Positions 23,690-36,346 of a stretch of 64,000 bases of DNA are shown in pieces. The notes below the pieces were generated by a model. The model did not search any database and had not been told where the DNA came from. It worked only from the letters and a program-made list of their open reading frames with translations. The position numbers and the translations under genes are program-made. This stretch comes from Diadophis punctatus similis (Eukaryota; Chordata; Lepidosauria; Squamata; Dipsadidae). Each line of letters opens with the position of its first letter. The first letter of the stretch is position 1. The DNA is taken from NCBI GenBank assembly GCA_023053685.1, contig JALIGW010000005.1, forward strand, positions 51,883,742 through 51,947,741, written 5' to 3'.

Positions 23690-24722
23690 TGTTTATTTGT
23701 CAAGCATATATGATTATAAGCAAAGTAAAACATGATTGAATATATATGTAATATTACAAGCATGAATAAGAGTAAAAGAGGTATGATTATATGGGTACAT
23801 AGGACAGGAACGGTAGGCACAATTGTGCGCTTATGCACGCCCCTTACTGACCCCTTAGGAATGGGGTGAGGTCAATAGTAGATAATAAGAGGTTGAAGTT
23901 TTTGGGGGTTTGGGGAAGAAACTACTGAGTCAGGTAAAGTGTTCCAGGCATTGACAACTCTGTTGTTGAAGTCGAATTCTTTGCAATCAAGTCTGGAGTG
24001 GTTTACATTAAGTTTGTATCTATTGTGAGCTCGTGTATTATTACGATTGAAGCTGAAATAGTCGTTAACCGGTAGGACATTGAGGCGGATAATTTTGTGA
24101 GCTACACTTAGGTCAGATTGAAGGCGGCAGAGTTCTAAATTTTGAAGTCCCAAAATTTCAAGTCTGGTTTCATAAGGAATTCTGTTGTGAACAGAGGAAT
24201 GTAATACTCTTCTTGTGAAGTATCGCTGGACATTCTCAATTGTGTTAATGTCTGATATGTGGTGTGGGTTCCAGACTGATGAGCTGTATTCAAGAATCGG
24301 TCTAGCAAATGTTTTGTATGCTCTGGTTAAGAGTACAATGTTACCAGAGAAGAAGCTGCGCAAGATTAGGTTAACCATTCTTAATGCCTTCTTTGCTATG
24401 TAGTTGCAGTGGGCTCTGGCATTTAGATCATTAGAGATGAGTACTCCGAGGTCCTTTACTGAGTGAGGATCATCATCAAGGTCATGATCATCAAGTTTGT
24501 ATTTAGTGTTTTGATTATTTTTGCCAATGTGTAAAACTGAGCATTTGTTGATAGAGATTGGTAGTTGCCACTTGTTTGACCATTCAGATATATAGTCAAG
24601 GTCTTTTTGAAGGGTTGTAGTATTATCTGTGGTGTTGAATAGTTTTACGTCATCTGCGAAGAGGACGCAGTTGCTTTGTATAATATCACAAATGTCACTT
24701 ATGTAAAGAATGAAGAGGCACC
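23690..24722 (-). mobile_element. 5'-truncated Jockey-superfamily LINE (CR1/L2/Rex1 group)
   Basis: Antisense LINE copy. On the minus strand it starts inside the reverse transcriptase near 24722 and runs through the C-terminal part of the ORF to a short 3' UTR. A second member lies at 40045-41141. Shared 3' UTR landmarks are GACCTCACCCCATTCCTAAG, GTGCATAAGCGCAC and GTACCCAT. Truncation at the 5' end is expected of target-primed reverse transcription. The exact clade within the Jockey superfamily is not settled by eye. Confidence 0.82.
23872..24720 (-). pseudogene. LINE reverse transcriptase, C-terminal part
   Basis: The frame retains the catalytic RT motif as LFADDVKLF (complement of 24640-24663), then INKCSVLHIGK and KDLGVLIS. 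The longest intact stretch is 168 codons, ending at 23872, with RPILEYSSSVWNPH and VQRYFTRRVLHSS. These blocks follow the RT palm/thumb in Jockey-superfamily LINEs. The endonuclease and N-terminal RT are missing through 5' truncation, so the copy cannot transpose itself. Confidence 0.8.
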
Positions 24723-26004
24723 GTATTCATTCTTTCATATTCAGCAATATGCTTAAAACTGAAAGAAATTACTATCCTTTAGTTGGCTTTTAGAAAAATT
24801 ATTTGATAAATTACTGGGTAATAAGTCATTTTTAACCACAAGAGAAAATACAAAATCAATCTGTTTTCACAGTTACTTTTGTTCTAACATCGTCTTTTTT
24901 CCCTGCCACCCTTCAAAATGTTTCTATGAATTTGGGTCCTTTCAGGTTCGGTACAGAAGTATGGCCTTCATCTGAACTTTTTATAATATACCTTCTTGAA
25001 TTAAAATACTCATTTTTGTGCAGTATGCAGTACCCCGATATGACTTTTGTTTTATTTCTCTATTTGACATCTGCACAAACAATAAAAAGTGATATGTTTT
25101 TGTTCTCTGTGGGCATAATATCTGATTCTCGCTGTGGCTGAAACTTTATTACAGACTCAGATTATAAGGCTTGCTGGCTAGGCACCTATCTACAAATTCC
25201 CCACACACTTAGTGATATGACAATGTTCAAGAAAAGTTTTAGTACCTTTCTTCCTGCTGTTTGATGGAGTATAATTTACCACATGTATCTGCATGCATAT
25301 TAATTTTAAGTGTCACTGAGTTTAGAATTTATTTTAAAGTTCCTGATATACATGCACAATTATTTCCTCCCCCTGTTACATTAACCATTTGTAGTTTAGA
25401 GGACTGGAAACATATGATTGGTGTCACTTAATAAGTTATATGTAGTATGTGGGAAAGTTATGAGGGAAAGTCTATCCTTTTAATTGCTAAATATATACTG
25501 GGTATGTTCACTACATTATATATTCTAGTTATGTTCAGTGCTATTTACTAACTATATTCAACAGGTATGGGCTGTTTCATTATATATATATATCCAATGC
25601 ACTCTTTCTTTTATACACAGGCATACAGTATATACACTCCAGGACTGTTAAGGAATGGATTTTAATCTCAAATCCCGACAGCCCCCCCTAAAATCAAATT
25701 ATTATTGAAGACAATCGCAACATCTCCAGAGTGTAGAGTACCTCATGGAACTAATTCAAAGCTATCAACTTTGGTCTATTATTAACACTGCAAAATGTAT
25801 GAAAAGAGGATGGGATGAAATAAAAGTCTTCCCTACCAGCAATTTTGATAAGGATTCTTGAAAAAGAGCGATTAATACTCAAGAAAGACATCTGCTCATA
25901 GAATCATATGAAGTTTTTTAAATTGGGAAATGCTTAAGCTAGATCTTATAGCTGAGTCCCCCACTATTTGTTATTTTATTTAATAGTTTGAAGCATGTGC
26001 ATTA
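24723..26004. other. unannotated AT-rich sequence
   Basis: About 1.3 kb. Only a short AT dinucleotide run near 25581-25593 and a C-run at 25681-25688. No gene is supported. Confidence 0.55.
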
Positions 26005-26012
26005 TTCTAGAC

Positions 26013-26181
26013 CTTGGGTCTGCAACCCATGGACAGGAACTGGTCTGCGGCATGCAAGAAACCAAGCCGTGCAAACAAGCAAAGCCTCATCCACAGCACA
26101 TGAAACCATACCCTTCTGGTCTCTGGAAAAATCTCTCTCCACGGAACCGGTGCCTAGGGCCCAAAAGGTTGGGGGGGCCTG
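26013..26181. mobile_element. short hAT-type MITE, 169 bp
   Basis: Ends CTTGGGTCTGCAACCC and GGTTGGGGGGGCCTG resemble hAT terminal repeats. The flanking octamers TTCTAGAC (26005-26012) and TTCTAAAC (26182-26189) match at 7 of 8 positions. No coding capacity. Confidence 0.7.
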
Positions 26182-26257
26182 TTCTAAACCACATTGAGGA
26201 AGTTTGCAATAAAGACAAGAATCAAACACATAACATTTAATGTAGTGTCTCTTTTTG

Positions 26258-26940
26258 TGCTTGACTGATGATGTGCCATCAAGTCAGTATTGACTCTTAG
26301 GACGAATAGGCCTAACAATGGGTTTTTCCCCATCCAAAACTCCTGTAATTGAGTCCATCTACATAGTTGCCGATTGTCTTCTCTTTCCTTTCACCTTTCT
26401 CAGGATTATAGACCTCTAAAGAAAGCTATCACATAATGTATCCAAAATGTGATAATTTTGGTGGCGCAGTGGTTATAATGCAGTACTAACTGACTGCTCA
26501 CTTCAGGAGTTCAATTCTGAGTGGCTCAAGATTGACTCAGCCTCTCATCCTTCTGAGGTTGGTAAAATGAGGACCCAGTTGTTGCTGACTTTATAAACCA
26601 CTTAGAGAGAGCTGTAAAGCACTGTGACTAAGTCTAAGTGCTATTGCTATTGCTATAATTTAAGTCTGGTCATTTGTGCCTTGAGTAAGAATTCTGTATG
26701 TATTGGTTCTACAATCCTTTTGTTCATTTTATTGGCTACCTTTGATGCTGTTCAAAAGCATCAATACTCTTTTTATCCTGTTTCCTCAAAGTCCAACTTT
26801 TGCTTCCATAGAGCATCACTCAGCATGATTCTGATTTTTGTAGATATAGATATACAAGTATTTGAATGCATTTTCCAGGGCCTTCATTTGTATCCATCAA
26901 GTGCTCTACTCTTCTTTTACTGTTGATAGTCAATCGTATA
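26258..26940 (-). mobile_element. RTE/Bov-B-like LINE fragment, split by a SINE
   Basis: On the minus strand the sequence decodes, with breaks, to the extreme C-terminus typical of RTE-class ORFs: a basic KVKGKRRQ block, then MDSITGVLDG, which fits the known KRRRGRxxxRWxDSIT pattern. It is interrupted at 26459-26654 by a tRNA SINE. Joining the flanks restores a continuous RTE-like sequence. Boundaries are approximate. Confidence 0.6.
26459..26654 (+). mobile_element. tRNA-derived SINE, ATTGCT-tailed, nested in RTE
   Basis: 5'-shortened SINE beginning TGGTGGCGCAGTGG and ending AAGTCTAAGTGCTATTGC with repeated ATTGCT units. The TSD is ATAATTT at 26452-26458 and 26655-26661. The middle block AGGTTGGTAAAATGAGGACC is shared with the other SINE copies here. 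Confidence 0.8.
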
Positions 26941-28882
26941 AAGTAGAAACTATATAGCATCTTTAGATCAAGTAGTCTATTTACTTACATTTTAATTTAC
27001 TATGTATATTTTAATATTTCATACTTTTATATGTACAAGTGAAATTTTAATTGCTGAAAATGGTCATGGGTCAAAATAAAACTGGCAGAAATATTTATTT
27101 TGCGGTTCTTATTCTGTCTATGATAACTCTATTAGATCTGTCTTTGATAATGAATCTCATTCCCAATTTCAGTGGTGAGCTCCATATTATGAGTGTGTTT
27201 CACTGAAACCTGCCTTTTAAAAATTAATTTATTCATTTATTTAAAACTATTCATCTTTTTCATCACTTAAACAATACCAAAGTATGTTTTTAGCTGGTAG
27301 GAGCCAGAATTATTTATTCATTTTTATTTATACTGTGCCCTACCTCCTCAGAATACTCAAGGTGGTTTCTAACAATCAAATCAAAATTAAATTAGAGTTA
27401 ACTCTACCATTTTAATGTTTAATTAAAAAGATAACAGTTTTAAAAATATTATTATTACAGTTCAATTTAATTTCACTTTCAATAACGTATAGAAAATATT
27501 TGTGTGTCTCTCTATGTGTTTTTAGTTTCACAATGTGAGTTAAGGCCTTCCCTTCTGTTTGACCTCTTTGTTGCACTTTCTTTCCACTTCAAAATATAAG
27601 TGGGATATTTTCAAAAGATGGAAAACAGGGTGCCCAGTTCTGAGGAGACTTGCGACTCTTTTCAAAAGAAGCTGTAAATCATTCAGTTGGCTCAATATCA
27701 CCAGCAATATGAGAACTAGCAGGAGGTTATTTTTATTTGTCTACTTTGTATAACCAAATATATATTTAGATTGATAATAGACATAATATACATTGGCATG
27801 AAGAATAAGATTACTATTTCTGTCCCACTATCCATAAATTAAAGCACATTATTTTATTAATATTATATCTATTTGGATAGATAAATAGTTCATGAAAGGT
27901 TTGATTGCTATAAAAATTAATTCCCACAGTTTTTTCCCATTATGCTATCTATTATATTGTATAATGGTGTATATCAACCATTGCATGTCTACAAGAATTT
28001 TATCCTTCCAGATTTCTCTTTTACTTGAGGAAAAGAAAAAGGGAAAAACATTTTTCCTCAAGGAATGGTAGACAGGGAAACCAGATATCAACCACTTCCT
28101 GCCTTTAAGAGGGCTTGCAATATTCTATGAATGGTTGACCCATATATGACCTTGATCATGGGAAGGATTTGTTTTGGTTGTCTGCAGTAGCCAGCTACCT
28201 ACCGTGAAAATTCCTATTCAAGGGAATTCTTAACACTGCTTAAAAGCACATTAATTTGTGGTAGATGTTTTTGAAGAAAGACTGCTTTATAGGTAGAGAG
28301 AGAAATTTCTCTGCAAATTCATATTTCAATTTATAGTCCTTTGTCTACTGTATGGTTGAAGTGTTCTTACATTTGCTATCTAAATATATTAGAATGTGTT
28401 TTAAGTAATCAAATTATAAAAAAATTAAAAATTGGAAAAGAACATCCCCTCACACACAAACACAAAACAGTTTCAACTGGCACAGAGCAGAACATAATGT
28501 TCTATGTGTAGAGTAGACCTAGGAGCATATAATGGTTACATATTAAATATTAAATACAAAACATATATATTAAAAGACTAAAGAAGATTTCCCATAGAGG
28601 TCTATCACTGGAGATATAAATTACAGATGGAATTTTATATTTACCATTAATCAACAGCCCATCTGAACATCCAATTGACTGTATGAAAATTAAAAGAAAT
28701 TCTAAATTTTATTTTAACCTGACTTAAGTAGGCATTATTTAGTGCCATCAATCAATAGCATAAATATTGCTTTACAGCTATATCAAAAATATTAGCAACA
28801 TTCAGAGCATTAATTTGGCAAAGCAGTTGTCAAGATAAATAGATATTTCCCTGTGAAACTTCCAAAGAAATCAAGAATTGAA
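26941..28882. other. unannotated AT-rich sequence
   Basis: About 1.9 kb. A fragment at about 27300-27375 (TTTATTTATACTGTGCCCTA, then AAGGTGGTTT) resembles the antisense 3' end of a LINE or SINE, but is too short to classify. No gene is supported. Confidence 0.5.
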
Positions 28883-29234
<352 letters not shown>

Positions 29235-29384
29235 AATCTTTACGGATCTCATCAACTAAAAATGTAAAATAGATTCTTTAGATCTGGTTAGCTTGACAAG
29301 GATAGAAAACAACAAAAAAAGAAACTATTTGCTTATAACAGTGATAATTTATTGATAGTCCTTTCCTTTAAGGGTGTAAATTGG

Positions 29385-29464
29385 TTACTGGCCAATTTAC
29401 TGAGTCCCTAGGAAGTAGGGCGGCATATAAGAATCCTAAATAAAATAAATAAATAAAATAAATA
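29385..29464 (+). mobile_element. short 3' end of an L3-type LINE
   Basis: Contains TGAGTCCCTAGGAAGTAGGG then CGGCATATAAGAATCC and an AAATAAAT tail, the 3' terminus shared by L3-type CR1 copies in this window. Severe 5' truncation. Confidence 0.6.
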
Positions 29465-30385
29465 CTGGGGTAATTTTGAGCAAGCTTGAAAAGCGCTCAA
29501 TCTTTTAAAATCTTAGAGAAATAAGGTGTTTTATGTATTTATGACTGTGCTACTCCCCTTCAATTATATTATCTGTTCCAGGACAGATATAAAGGCAACC
29601 CTAAAGGCTGGATATGACATGGAATAGAGATCTCCGGTCTGACTGTCTGCCGAGGGGAGGGGCTGATTCGCCCAGCCAGCATTGTCGGCTTTGGCGATCC
29701 TCCCAGATGTTGCAGGCGACGTTCCAGCTGGTTGGCCGAGCGTATCCATCAGGCTGGGTTGCAGCGGTTCCTCGTTCTTTGACTGTTATGGTGGCGGTGG
29801 TGGCAGTAGCCTCTATTTGCGGAGCTGCCACTGGCACAGCATTTTTTAATCCAGGATTAATCATCGCGGAGAGGACTTGGTTGATTGTTGCCCCCCCTCC
29901 CATGCACTCCTTCCTGCTGTTTTAATTATATCGAATACTACTTCCCCCACCGTTTTGAGATCCACGGTGAAGGAGAACTGGGAAGTTATAAAGCAGGAAA
30001 GCCAATATCTTGGACGCTCTCTTTACAATCTTGCAGAGACTAGTAGGGGAAATTGTAATTTTATGACCTCTACGCCCACTACGAAGACTTTTCTGAGCAG
30101 AGACTTTTTCCGCTTAGCCGTTACATATACGATCATTAAGTGTGCAAACAACTGGATCTGGCTGAGGACTATTAACCAGGCTGTTTCTCTATGTTTTCCA
30201 TGCACTAACTTTCGTTATTTTAAAGATTTTACCTTGGGGGTGATTGTTGGTTTGTATGTTTAAGACGGATGGTTAAGGTTTTTTTTTTTTTAAGGAATGA
30301 GTGAGTCAGGGACTAGGATTCTGCCCCCCTCTGCTGAGTGTGGAAACAGAAGCGGAGGGGGGTTTGAGTCCGACTCTGGCTTGAT

Positions 30386-33300
30386 GTGAATGGAATGCAT
30401 GGCCTGTCGGGAGAGAAGAGACCAGTGGGGAAGGGGATCTCTGGTGGGATGGGGAGCGGGAGCATTACGGTCATAACGGGGAGAGGAAGGTATGGCGGGA
30501 GCAGAGGGGTAGGCCGCTCTTGGAGAACGAGAACTCGCTGTTTACAAGCGATTCCTTGTTCTGGCCCCTCTGGTTTGGTTCCACCTAGCTCAACCCAAGT
30601 GCCTGGTAACCAGGGATGTCAGGGCCCTGGGCTCAAGCTGCTGCTGTTAAACGCCAGGTCAATTACCAACAAGGCCCCCCTTATCCGGGATTTAATCCTA
30701 GAAGAGGGGGCTGACCTGGCATGCATTACCAAGACCTGGCTGGGCCAGCAGGGGGGGTGCCCCTTTCGGAGATATGCCCGGACGGGTTCTCGGTTCAGCA
30801 TCAGCCGCGACCCCAGGGAAGGGGTGGAGGAGTGGCTATTATAGCTCGCCAGAATCTGTGTCCTCAAAGGAGCCCTGCCCTGGAGATTGTTGGGTGTGAG
30901 ACTCTCCTTCTGAAGTTGGACCTAGGGGTTCAGGTGGGCCTTTTGCTAACGTACCTGCCTCCTAGCTGTGTTGCAAAGGTCCTGCCTGTTCTGCTCGAGG
31001 TGGTTGCAGGGCTGGCGATTGAGTTCCCCAGGTTGATGGTGCTGGGGGATTTTAATCTGCCATCGCCCGGCGAAGCCTCAGGGGCAGTCCAGGAGTTCAT
31101 GGCTTCCATGACAACCATGGACCTGACCCAAGTAGTTCAGGGTCCGACTCATGAGGATGGTCACACGCCTGACCTTGTGTTTCTCTCGGGACAGTGGAGA
31201 GATGATCTGAGGCTGAGGGATTTAGTCACAGTACCATTGTCGTGGTCAGATCATTTCCTTCTGAGGTTGGATTTCATGGCACCACTCCTCCACCGCAAGG
31301 AGGCGGGACCGATTAAGTGATTCCGCCCTAGGCGCCTAATGGAACCCGACGGATTCCAGAGGGAACTTGGGGAAATACCTGAATCCCTGGTACACAGTTC
31401 ATCCGAGTCTCTGGTCGCGGCCTGGAATCAGGCAGCAGCAGGGGCTCTGGATCGGATTGCGCCTTTGCGGCCTCTCCGTGGAAGTGGATCCAGGAGGGCT
31501 CCTTTATTTACTGAGGAACTCCGGGAGATGAAGCGCCACAAGAGACGCCTAGAGTGACGATGGAGATCTAGTAAAGCTGAGTCTGACCGGACACTTTTAA
31601 GAACTTTCATTAAGTCTTACTTAGTGGCGATAAGGGCGGCAAAATGTTCGCATTTTTCCGCTCTTATTGTGTCCGCTGACTCCCGCCCAGCCACCCTGTT
31701 TAGGGTGACCCGCACCCTTCTTGCTAAGGAGGAAGGCGGAGATCCCTTGCAGGGTAGAGCTGAGGAATTTTCTCGGTTTCTGGCGGACAAAGTCATTCAG
31801 ATTCGGACAGACCTGGACTCCGATTGGGCAGTACAGGCCGAGACGACTGGGGCAGGTCTTAGTCCGGTTATATGGGATAGGTTTGAACCGGTGACTCCTG
31901 AGGATGTAGACAAGGCCATAGGAGCGATGAGCTCAGCCACTTGTTTATTGGACCCGTGTCCTTCCTGGCTGGTTTCGGCCACCAGGGAGGTTTCACGCGG
32001 CTGGCTCCAGGCATTGGTCAACGCTTCTTTGAGAGAGGGGTCCGTCCCGCGGCCCTTAAAAGCTGCGGTGGTGAGACCCCTCCTCAAGAAGCCTTCCCTG
32101 GACCCGGCAGATTTAAAGAACTTCCGTCCAGTCTCCAACCTTCCCTTCGCGGGGAAGGTTGTTGAGAAAGTGGTGGCGCTCCAGCTCCTACGACTGTTGG
32201 ATGACACTGATTTTTTGGATCCCTTTCAATCAGGTTTCAGGCGCGGCTACAGTACGGAAACGGCTTTGGTCACCCTGATGGATGATCTCTGGCGAGCCCG
32301 GGATGGGGGTTATTCCTCCATCCTGGTGCTACTTGACCTCTCAGCGGCCTTCGATACCATTGACCATGGTATCCTTCTGCGTCGTCTCGGAGAGGTGGGG
32401 TGGGCGGCACTATTTTGCAGTGGTTCTCCTCCTTCCTCTCTGACAGGACGCAGTCGGTGCTGACAGGGGGCAGAGGTCGAGCCCTAGGCCCCTACTATGT
32501 GGGGTGCCGCAGAGCTCGGTCCTCTTGCCCATCCTGTTTAACATCTACATGAAGCCACTGGGTGAGATCATCCGACGACACGGGGTGAGGTATCAGCAAT
32601 ATGCTGATGATACCCAGTTGTACATCTCCACCCCGTCTCAATTCGGGGAAGCCGTAGACGTAATGGGCCGCTGCCTGGATGATGTTAGGGTCTGGATGGG
32701 GAAGAACCGGCTAAAACTTAACCCTGACAAGACTGAGTGGCTGTGGATATTGCCTCCTAAGGACTTGACCAATTGTCCCTCCTTGGTTCTTGGGGGGGGG
32801 GGAAATTAGCTCCCTCAGAACAGGTTCGCAATTTGGGTGTCCTTCTAGATCCACAGCTAAAATTGGAGCAACATCTTTCAGCTGTGGCTAGGGGGACCTT
32901 TGCACAAGTACGTCTTGTGCACCAATTGCGACCTTACATGGAGAAGGAGGCACTTCTCACAGTCACTCATGCCCTTATCACCTCACGGCTGGATTACTGC
33001 AATGCGCTCTACATGGGGCTACCCTTGAAGAGTGTCCGGCGACTGCAATTGGTGCAAAATGCAGCTGCGCGAGCTGTGGTGGGTGTACCCAGATGAACCC
33101 ATGTAACACCAATTCTCCGCCAGCTGCATTGGTTGCCCATTAGTCTCCGGATCCAATTCAAGGTGTTGGTCGTTACCTTTAAAGCCCTACATGGCTCAGG
33201 GCCAGGTTACCTTCGGAACCGCATCCTGCCATATACCTCCCTACGACCGGTTAGGTCCCACGGAGTGTGTCTCCTCCAGGTCCCATCGACCAAGCAATGC

Positions 33301-33450
33301 CGGTTGGTGGGGCCGAGGGGGAGAGCCTTCTCTGTGGGAGCCCCCTCCCTTTGGAACCAACTCCCTCCAGAGATCAGGATTATCCCCACCCTGCTGGCCT
33401 TCTGTAAAGCAATAAAAACTTGGCTCTTCTGGCAGGCAGGGTATGAATGA
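30386..33450 (+). pseudogene. L3/CR1 ORF2: endonuclease-reverse transcriptase, broken
   Basis: The endonuclease begins with LKLLLLNARSITNKA (about 30630). Its catalytic Glu block, usually ITETWL, reads ITKTWL (codon AAG at 30731-30733), so the nuclease is probably dead. RT motifs follow: LKNFRPVSNLPF, FQSGFRRGYSTETAL, LLDLSAAFDTIDHGILL, and the catalytic YADD at 32600-32611. The C-terminus has LITSRLDYCNALYMGLP and FSVGAPSLWNQLPPEIR and ends near 33450. Lesions are frameshifts near 30820, 32395 and 32800 (the last in a G-run) and in-frame stops at 31318, 31555 and 33094. The protein would act in target-primed reverse transcription of its own RNA and tail-sharing SINEs. This copy is inactive. 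The start codon is uncertain because the N-terminal 80 codons of the frame are not recognised. Confidence 0.85.
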
Positions 33451-33575
33451 AAGTTTTTTAAATGGATAGTATTTTAATATGGCTCTTTTTAAAAATTGTT
33501 TTATTCTTATATGTTTCTATATCTGCTGTGAGCCGCCCAGAGTCCCCCGGGAATTGGGCGGCATAGAAATTTTAA

Positions 33576-33716
<141 letters not shown>

Positions 33717-34405
33717 AGTCACAACAATAAATAATAATGAATTTGTGGTATTATTGAGAACAGATGTAACTTTCCCTATTGGAAATTAAGACTTTTTCTG
33801 AATGATTCAAAGGAATCATTTTCCAGTATTTTTAGTCACTGCTGGTGTTTCTTATTCATACTGGCTTCAAAATTCCCTCCCCTCTCTTGCTTCATAATGT
33901 TGTAATGATTGTGCTATTGTATAAGCCTTAGGATTTAATAGGTTATTACTTTCCAAATGATATAGAAGATACCTCCATACCATATGAACTTAAAAAATAT
34001 TCAATTAGTCTACCATTCTGTCTAACAAATTATTTTCCTGCAAGAAAACATATATTATCAGATTATGTGATAAAGAGGCCCCCAACGAGACAAACCTGAA
34101 ATTTAGAAAAATAAGATGCCTTATTTTTGCAATTTTGACTAGCGGGAATGTTTTCTCTGGAATTCAAGAGTTTTTCAGTAATGCATGATTTTACCATACC
34201 CTGTATACCTGTTGAAATTATACATAGAATATATATTGAGTTCCTGAATAGTATATCGCTTCAGGGCAAATCATTTTAATGTATTCAATGCACATCTGCT
34301 AGCTAAATGAAAATTAAGTACCAAAAATAAGGTCATCTGATTTTTTTTCTTTTTAGAAAATAGAAAAAATAAAAAGTGGAAAAGAGATATTTTCAAAAGA
34401 CAGAG

Positions 34406-34406
<1 letters not shown>
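33717..34406. other. unannotated AT-rich sequence
   Basis: No supported feature. Confidence 0.55.

Positions 34407-34468
<62 letters not shown>
34407..34468. repeat. (AG)n microsatellite
   Basis: About 30 AG units at the 5' edge of the CR1 fragment, possibly expanded within or beside it. Confidence 0.95.
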
Positions 34469-34469
<1 letters not shown>

Positions 34470-34470
<1 letters not shown>

Positions 34471-35256
34471 GACAAGTGCTAATTTGATCTTCATAAATGA
34501 TGGAGATGAGATTTGGAAGATAGATTCAAAATTCAGAAGGATCTTGACAGACTTCAGCATTGGGCACTATTCTACAAGATGTAATTCAGTGGTGAAAAAG
34601 TAAGATCCTACACTTAAGAAAAACCAAATGTATAGTACAGAATAGGTGGCACCTGGATCAAAGTAGTAACTGTGAGAGAGATTTAGGTATCCTAGTGGAG
34701 CACACTTAAGTATGAGCCAGCAATGTGCTGCAGCTGCCAAAAAAGCCAATGAAATCCTGGGCTGCATCAACAGAGGTATAACATCAAGATCACAAGAAGT
34801 GATAATGCTGCTTTACACTACACTAGTGAGGACACACTTGGAATACTGCATACAGTTCTGGTCACCATGGCACAAAAATGATGCAGAGAAAAGTGTGCAG
34901 AAAAGAGCAACAAAGATGATAAAGAGCTTGGAGGCTAAATCGTATAATGAATATTTGAGGTAGGAAAGAATGTCTATCAAAGAGAAGAATTGTTTGGGGT
35001 TTGGAGGGGTGATATCTGTCTTCCAGTACTTGAGGGACTGTTACAGAGAAGAGGCACTGAATTATTATTCAAGGCACCATAGAACAAGACAAGAAGTAAT
35101 GGGTGGAAACTTTTTAAAGTCTTAATGTCAATCTAAAAGTAAGGAGAAATTTTCTAACAATGAGAACAATTACTCAATGGAATAGCTTTCATCCCAGATT
35201 TGTGGGTGCTCCATCACTGGAGGTTTTCAGAAATAGAATGACATAGAGAGAAAGTG
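34470..35256 (+). mobile_element. CR1 LINE fragment
   Basis: 5'-truncated CR1. Landmarks are ATTCAGTGGTGAAAAAGTAA, ACTGTGAGAGAGATTTAGGT, GAGCCAGCAATGTGCTGCAG and CACTTGGAATACTGCATACA, and, near the 3' end, CCATCACTGGAGGTTTTCAG. Homology stops before the usual CR1 3' tail. Confidence 0.88.
34590..34963 (+). pseudogene. CR1 ORF2 C-terminal remnant
   Basis: An 83-codon open stretch (34712-34963) encodes AAAKKANEILGCINRG and LVRTHLEYCIQFWSPWHKND, the classic CR1 segment after the reverse transcriptase core. A stop at about 34961 and lesions upstream show decay. No endonuclease or RT catalytic motif remains. Confidence 0.82.
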
Positions 35257-35283
35257 TTATTTTTCTTGTAGGGCAAAGAAGTA

Positions 35284-35829
35284 CCGTATTTTTGGAGTAT
35301 AAGACGCACCTTTTTGTCCCCAAAAAGAGGGTGGAAATGTCGGTGCGTCTTATACACTGAATACAGCCATTTTTGGCCTTCCAAAGCCCCGTCCCTGCAT
35401 CCTATTTTTGCAAAAACCGGGCCATTTTTGCAAAAATGGAGACGTTTTTGCCTTCCCCCACCCCCTAGGAGTGCTCTGCAGGCTTCCCAAACCCTCTGCA
35501 TGCCCTGATTTTGCAAAAAAAAAAAAAAAAAGGAGTGAAAAACAGGGCGTTTTTTGCAAAAACTGGGGTGCTTTTGCCTTCTAATTACCCCATCTAGCAT
35601 GACTGGAGGAGGAATTCTGGGAGTTGAAGTCCACTAGTCTTAAAGCTGTCAAGTTTGAAGTTTGTAAAAAGTATACATGGTTGTAAAAAGTATACATGGT
35701 TGTAAAAAGTATTCTGCTACACTGGTATTTTATTAAATAATGTATTACTACACCATTTGGTTCAGAATACTTTTTTCCTTGTTTTCCTCCTCTAAAATCT
35801 AGGTGTGCCTTATACTTCGAAAAATACGG
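35284..35829. mobile_element. inverted-repeat DNA element with TA target duplication
   Basis: A 546-bp element flanked by TA on each side (35282-35283, 35830-35831). The terminal inverted repeats are about 28 bp: CCGTATTTTTGGAGTATAAG continuing into ACGCACCT on the left, and the near complement AGGTGTGCCTTATACTTCGA then AAAATACGG on the right. TA duplication fits the Tc1/mariner group, but no transposase is present. The interior is rich in TTTTGCAAAAA words, holds a captured piece of the palindromic hAT MITE (35590-35650) and a 19-bp tandem repeat (35662-35711). Confidence 0.8.
35662..35711. repeat. 19-bp minisatellite, 2.6 copies
   Basis: Unit TTGTAAAAAGTATACATGG repeated at 35662, 35681 and partly at 35700, inside the TA-flanked element. 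Confidence 0.9.
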
Positions 35830-35831
35830 TA

Positions 35832-36260
35832 AGTCAATAAGCAGATGAGAAGGGGGGGAAATAATCTACAGAAAAACCTTTGTAATTTCACACAAACATG
35901 ACAGTAATTATACTGTGTGTAAAATAAAATGTATTCTTAACCACAATTTTATACTGTTTATATGTCAGATATAGTGCAATTTTTAATTTTAGTGACTTAG
36001 TAATTACATTTATTTAATTTAATTTAATTACTAAAGTTATTATATTTTAAAATGCAAATGGTTATTTGACTCATTGGTATGTTAAAGAACAGAAAAATGC
36101 ATACTTGAAGAAGTTATGTTACTTATTTTAAAAATGAGTAAGAAAATGGTGGATTATATTGCCCCCAACCCAAACTGAAGAACAGCTATTTAGTTTTCAG
36201 ATACACTCCTGGGAGGGAAAATAGTTCATTGGGGTAAGGACAATTCAGATAATCTTTAGA
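35832..36260. other. unannotated AT-rich sequence
   Basis: Nothing recognised. Confidence 0.55.
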
Positions 36261-36261
36261 T

Positions 36262-36346
36262 TTAGATTTATTATTGGAGTTGGAAGGGACTTGTAGGTCA
36301 TCTAGTCCAACCCCCTGCTCAAGCAGGAGTTCCTACACCATTTGAG
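36262..36346 (-). mobile_element. CR1 3' end fragment, antisense
   Basis: Contains GAGTTGGAAGGGACTTGTAG, GTCATCTAGTCCAACCCCCT and GCTCAAGCAGGAGTTCCTAC, the antisense of the CR1 3' UTR. Under 90 bp, severely 5'-truncated. Confidence 0.85.

Noticed and set aside
29601..30263. Frames of 100-128 codons upstream of the L3 ORF2, possibly ORF1
   Set aside because: I recognise no ORF1 feature (zinc knuckle, coiled coil, esterase, PHD), so I left the region as uncharacterised 5' sequence of the element.
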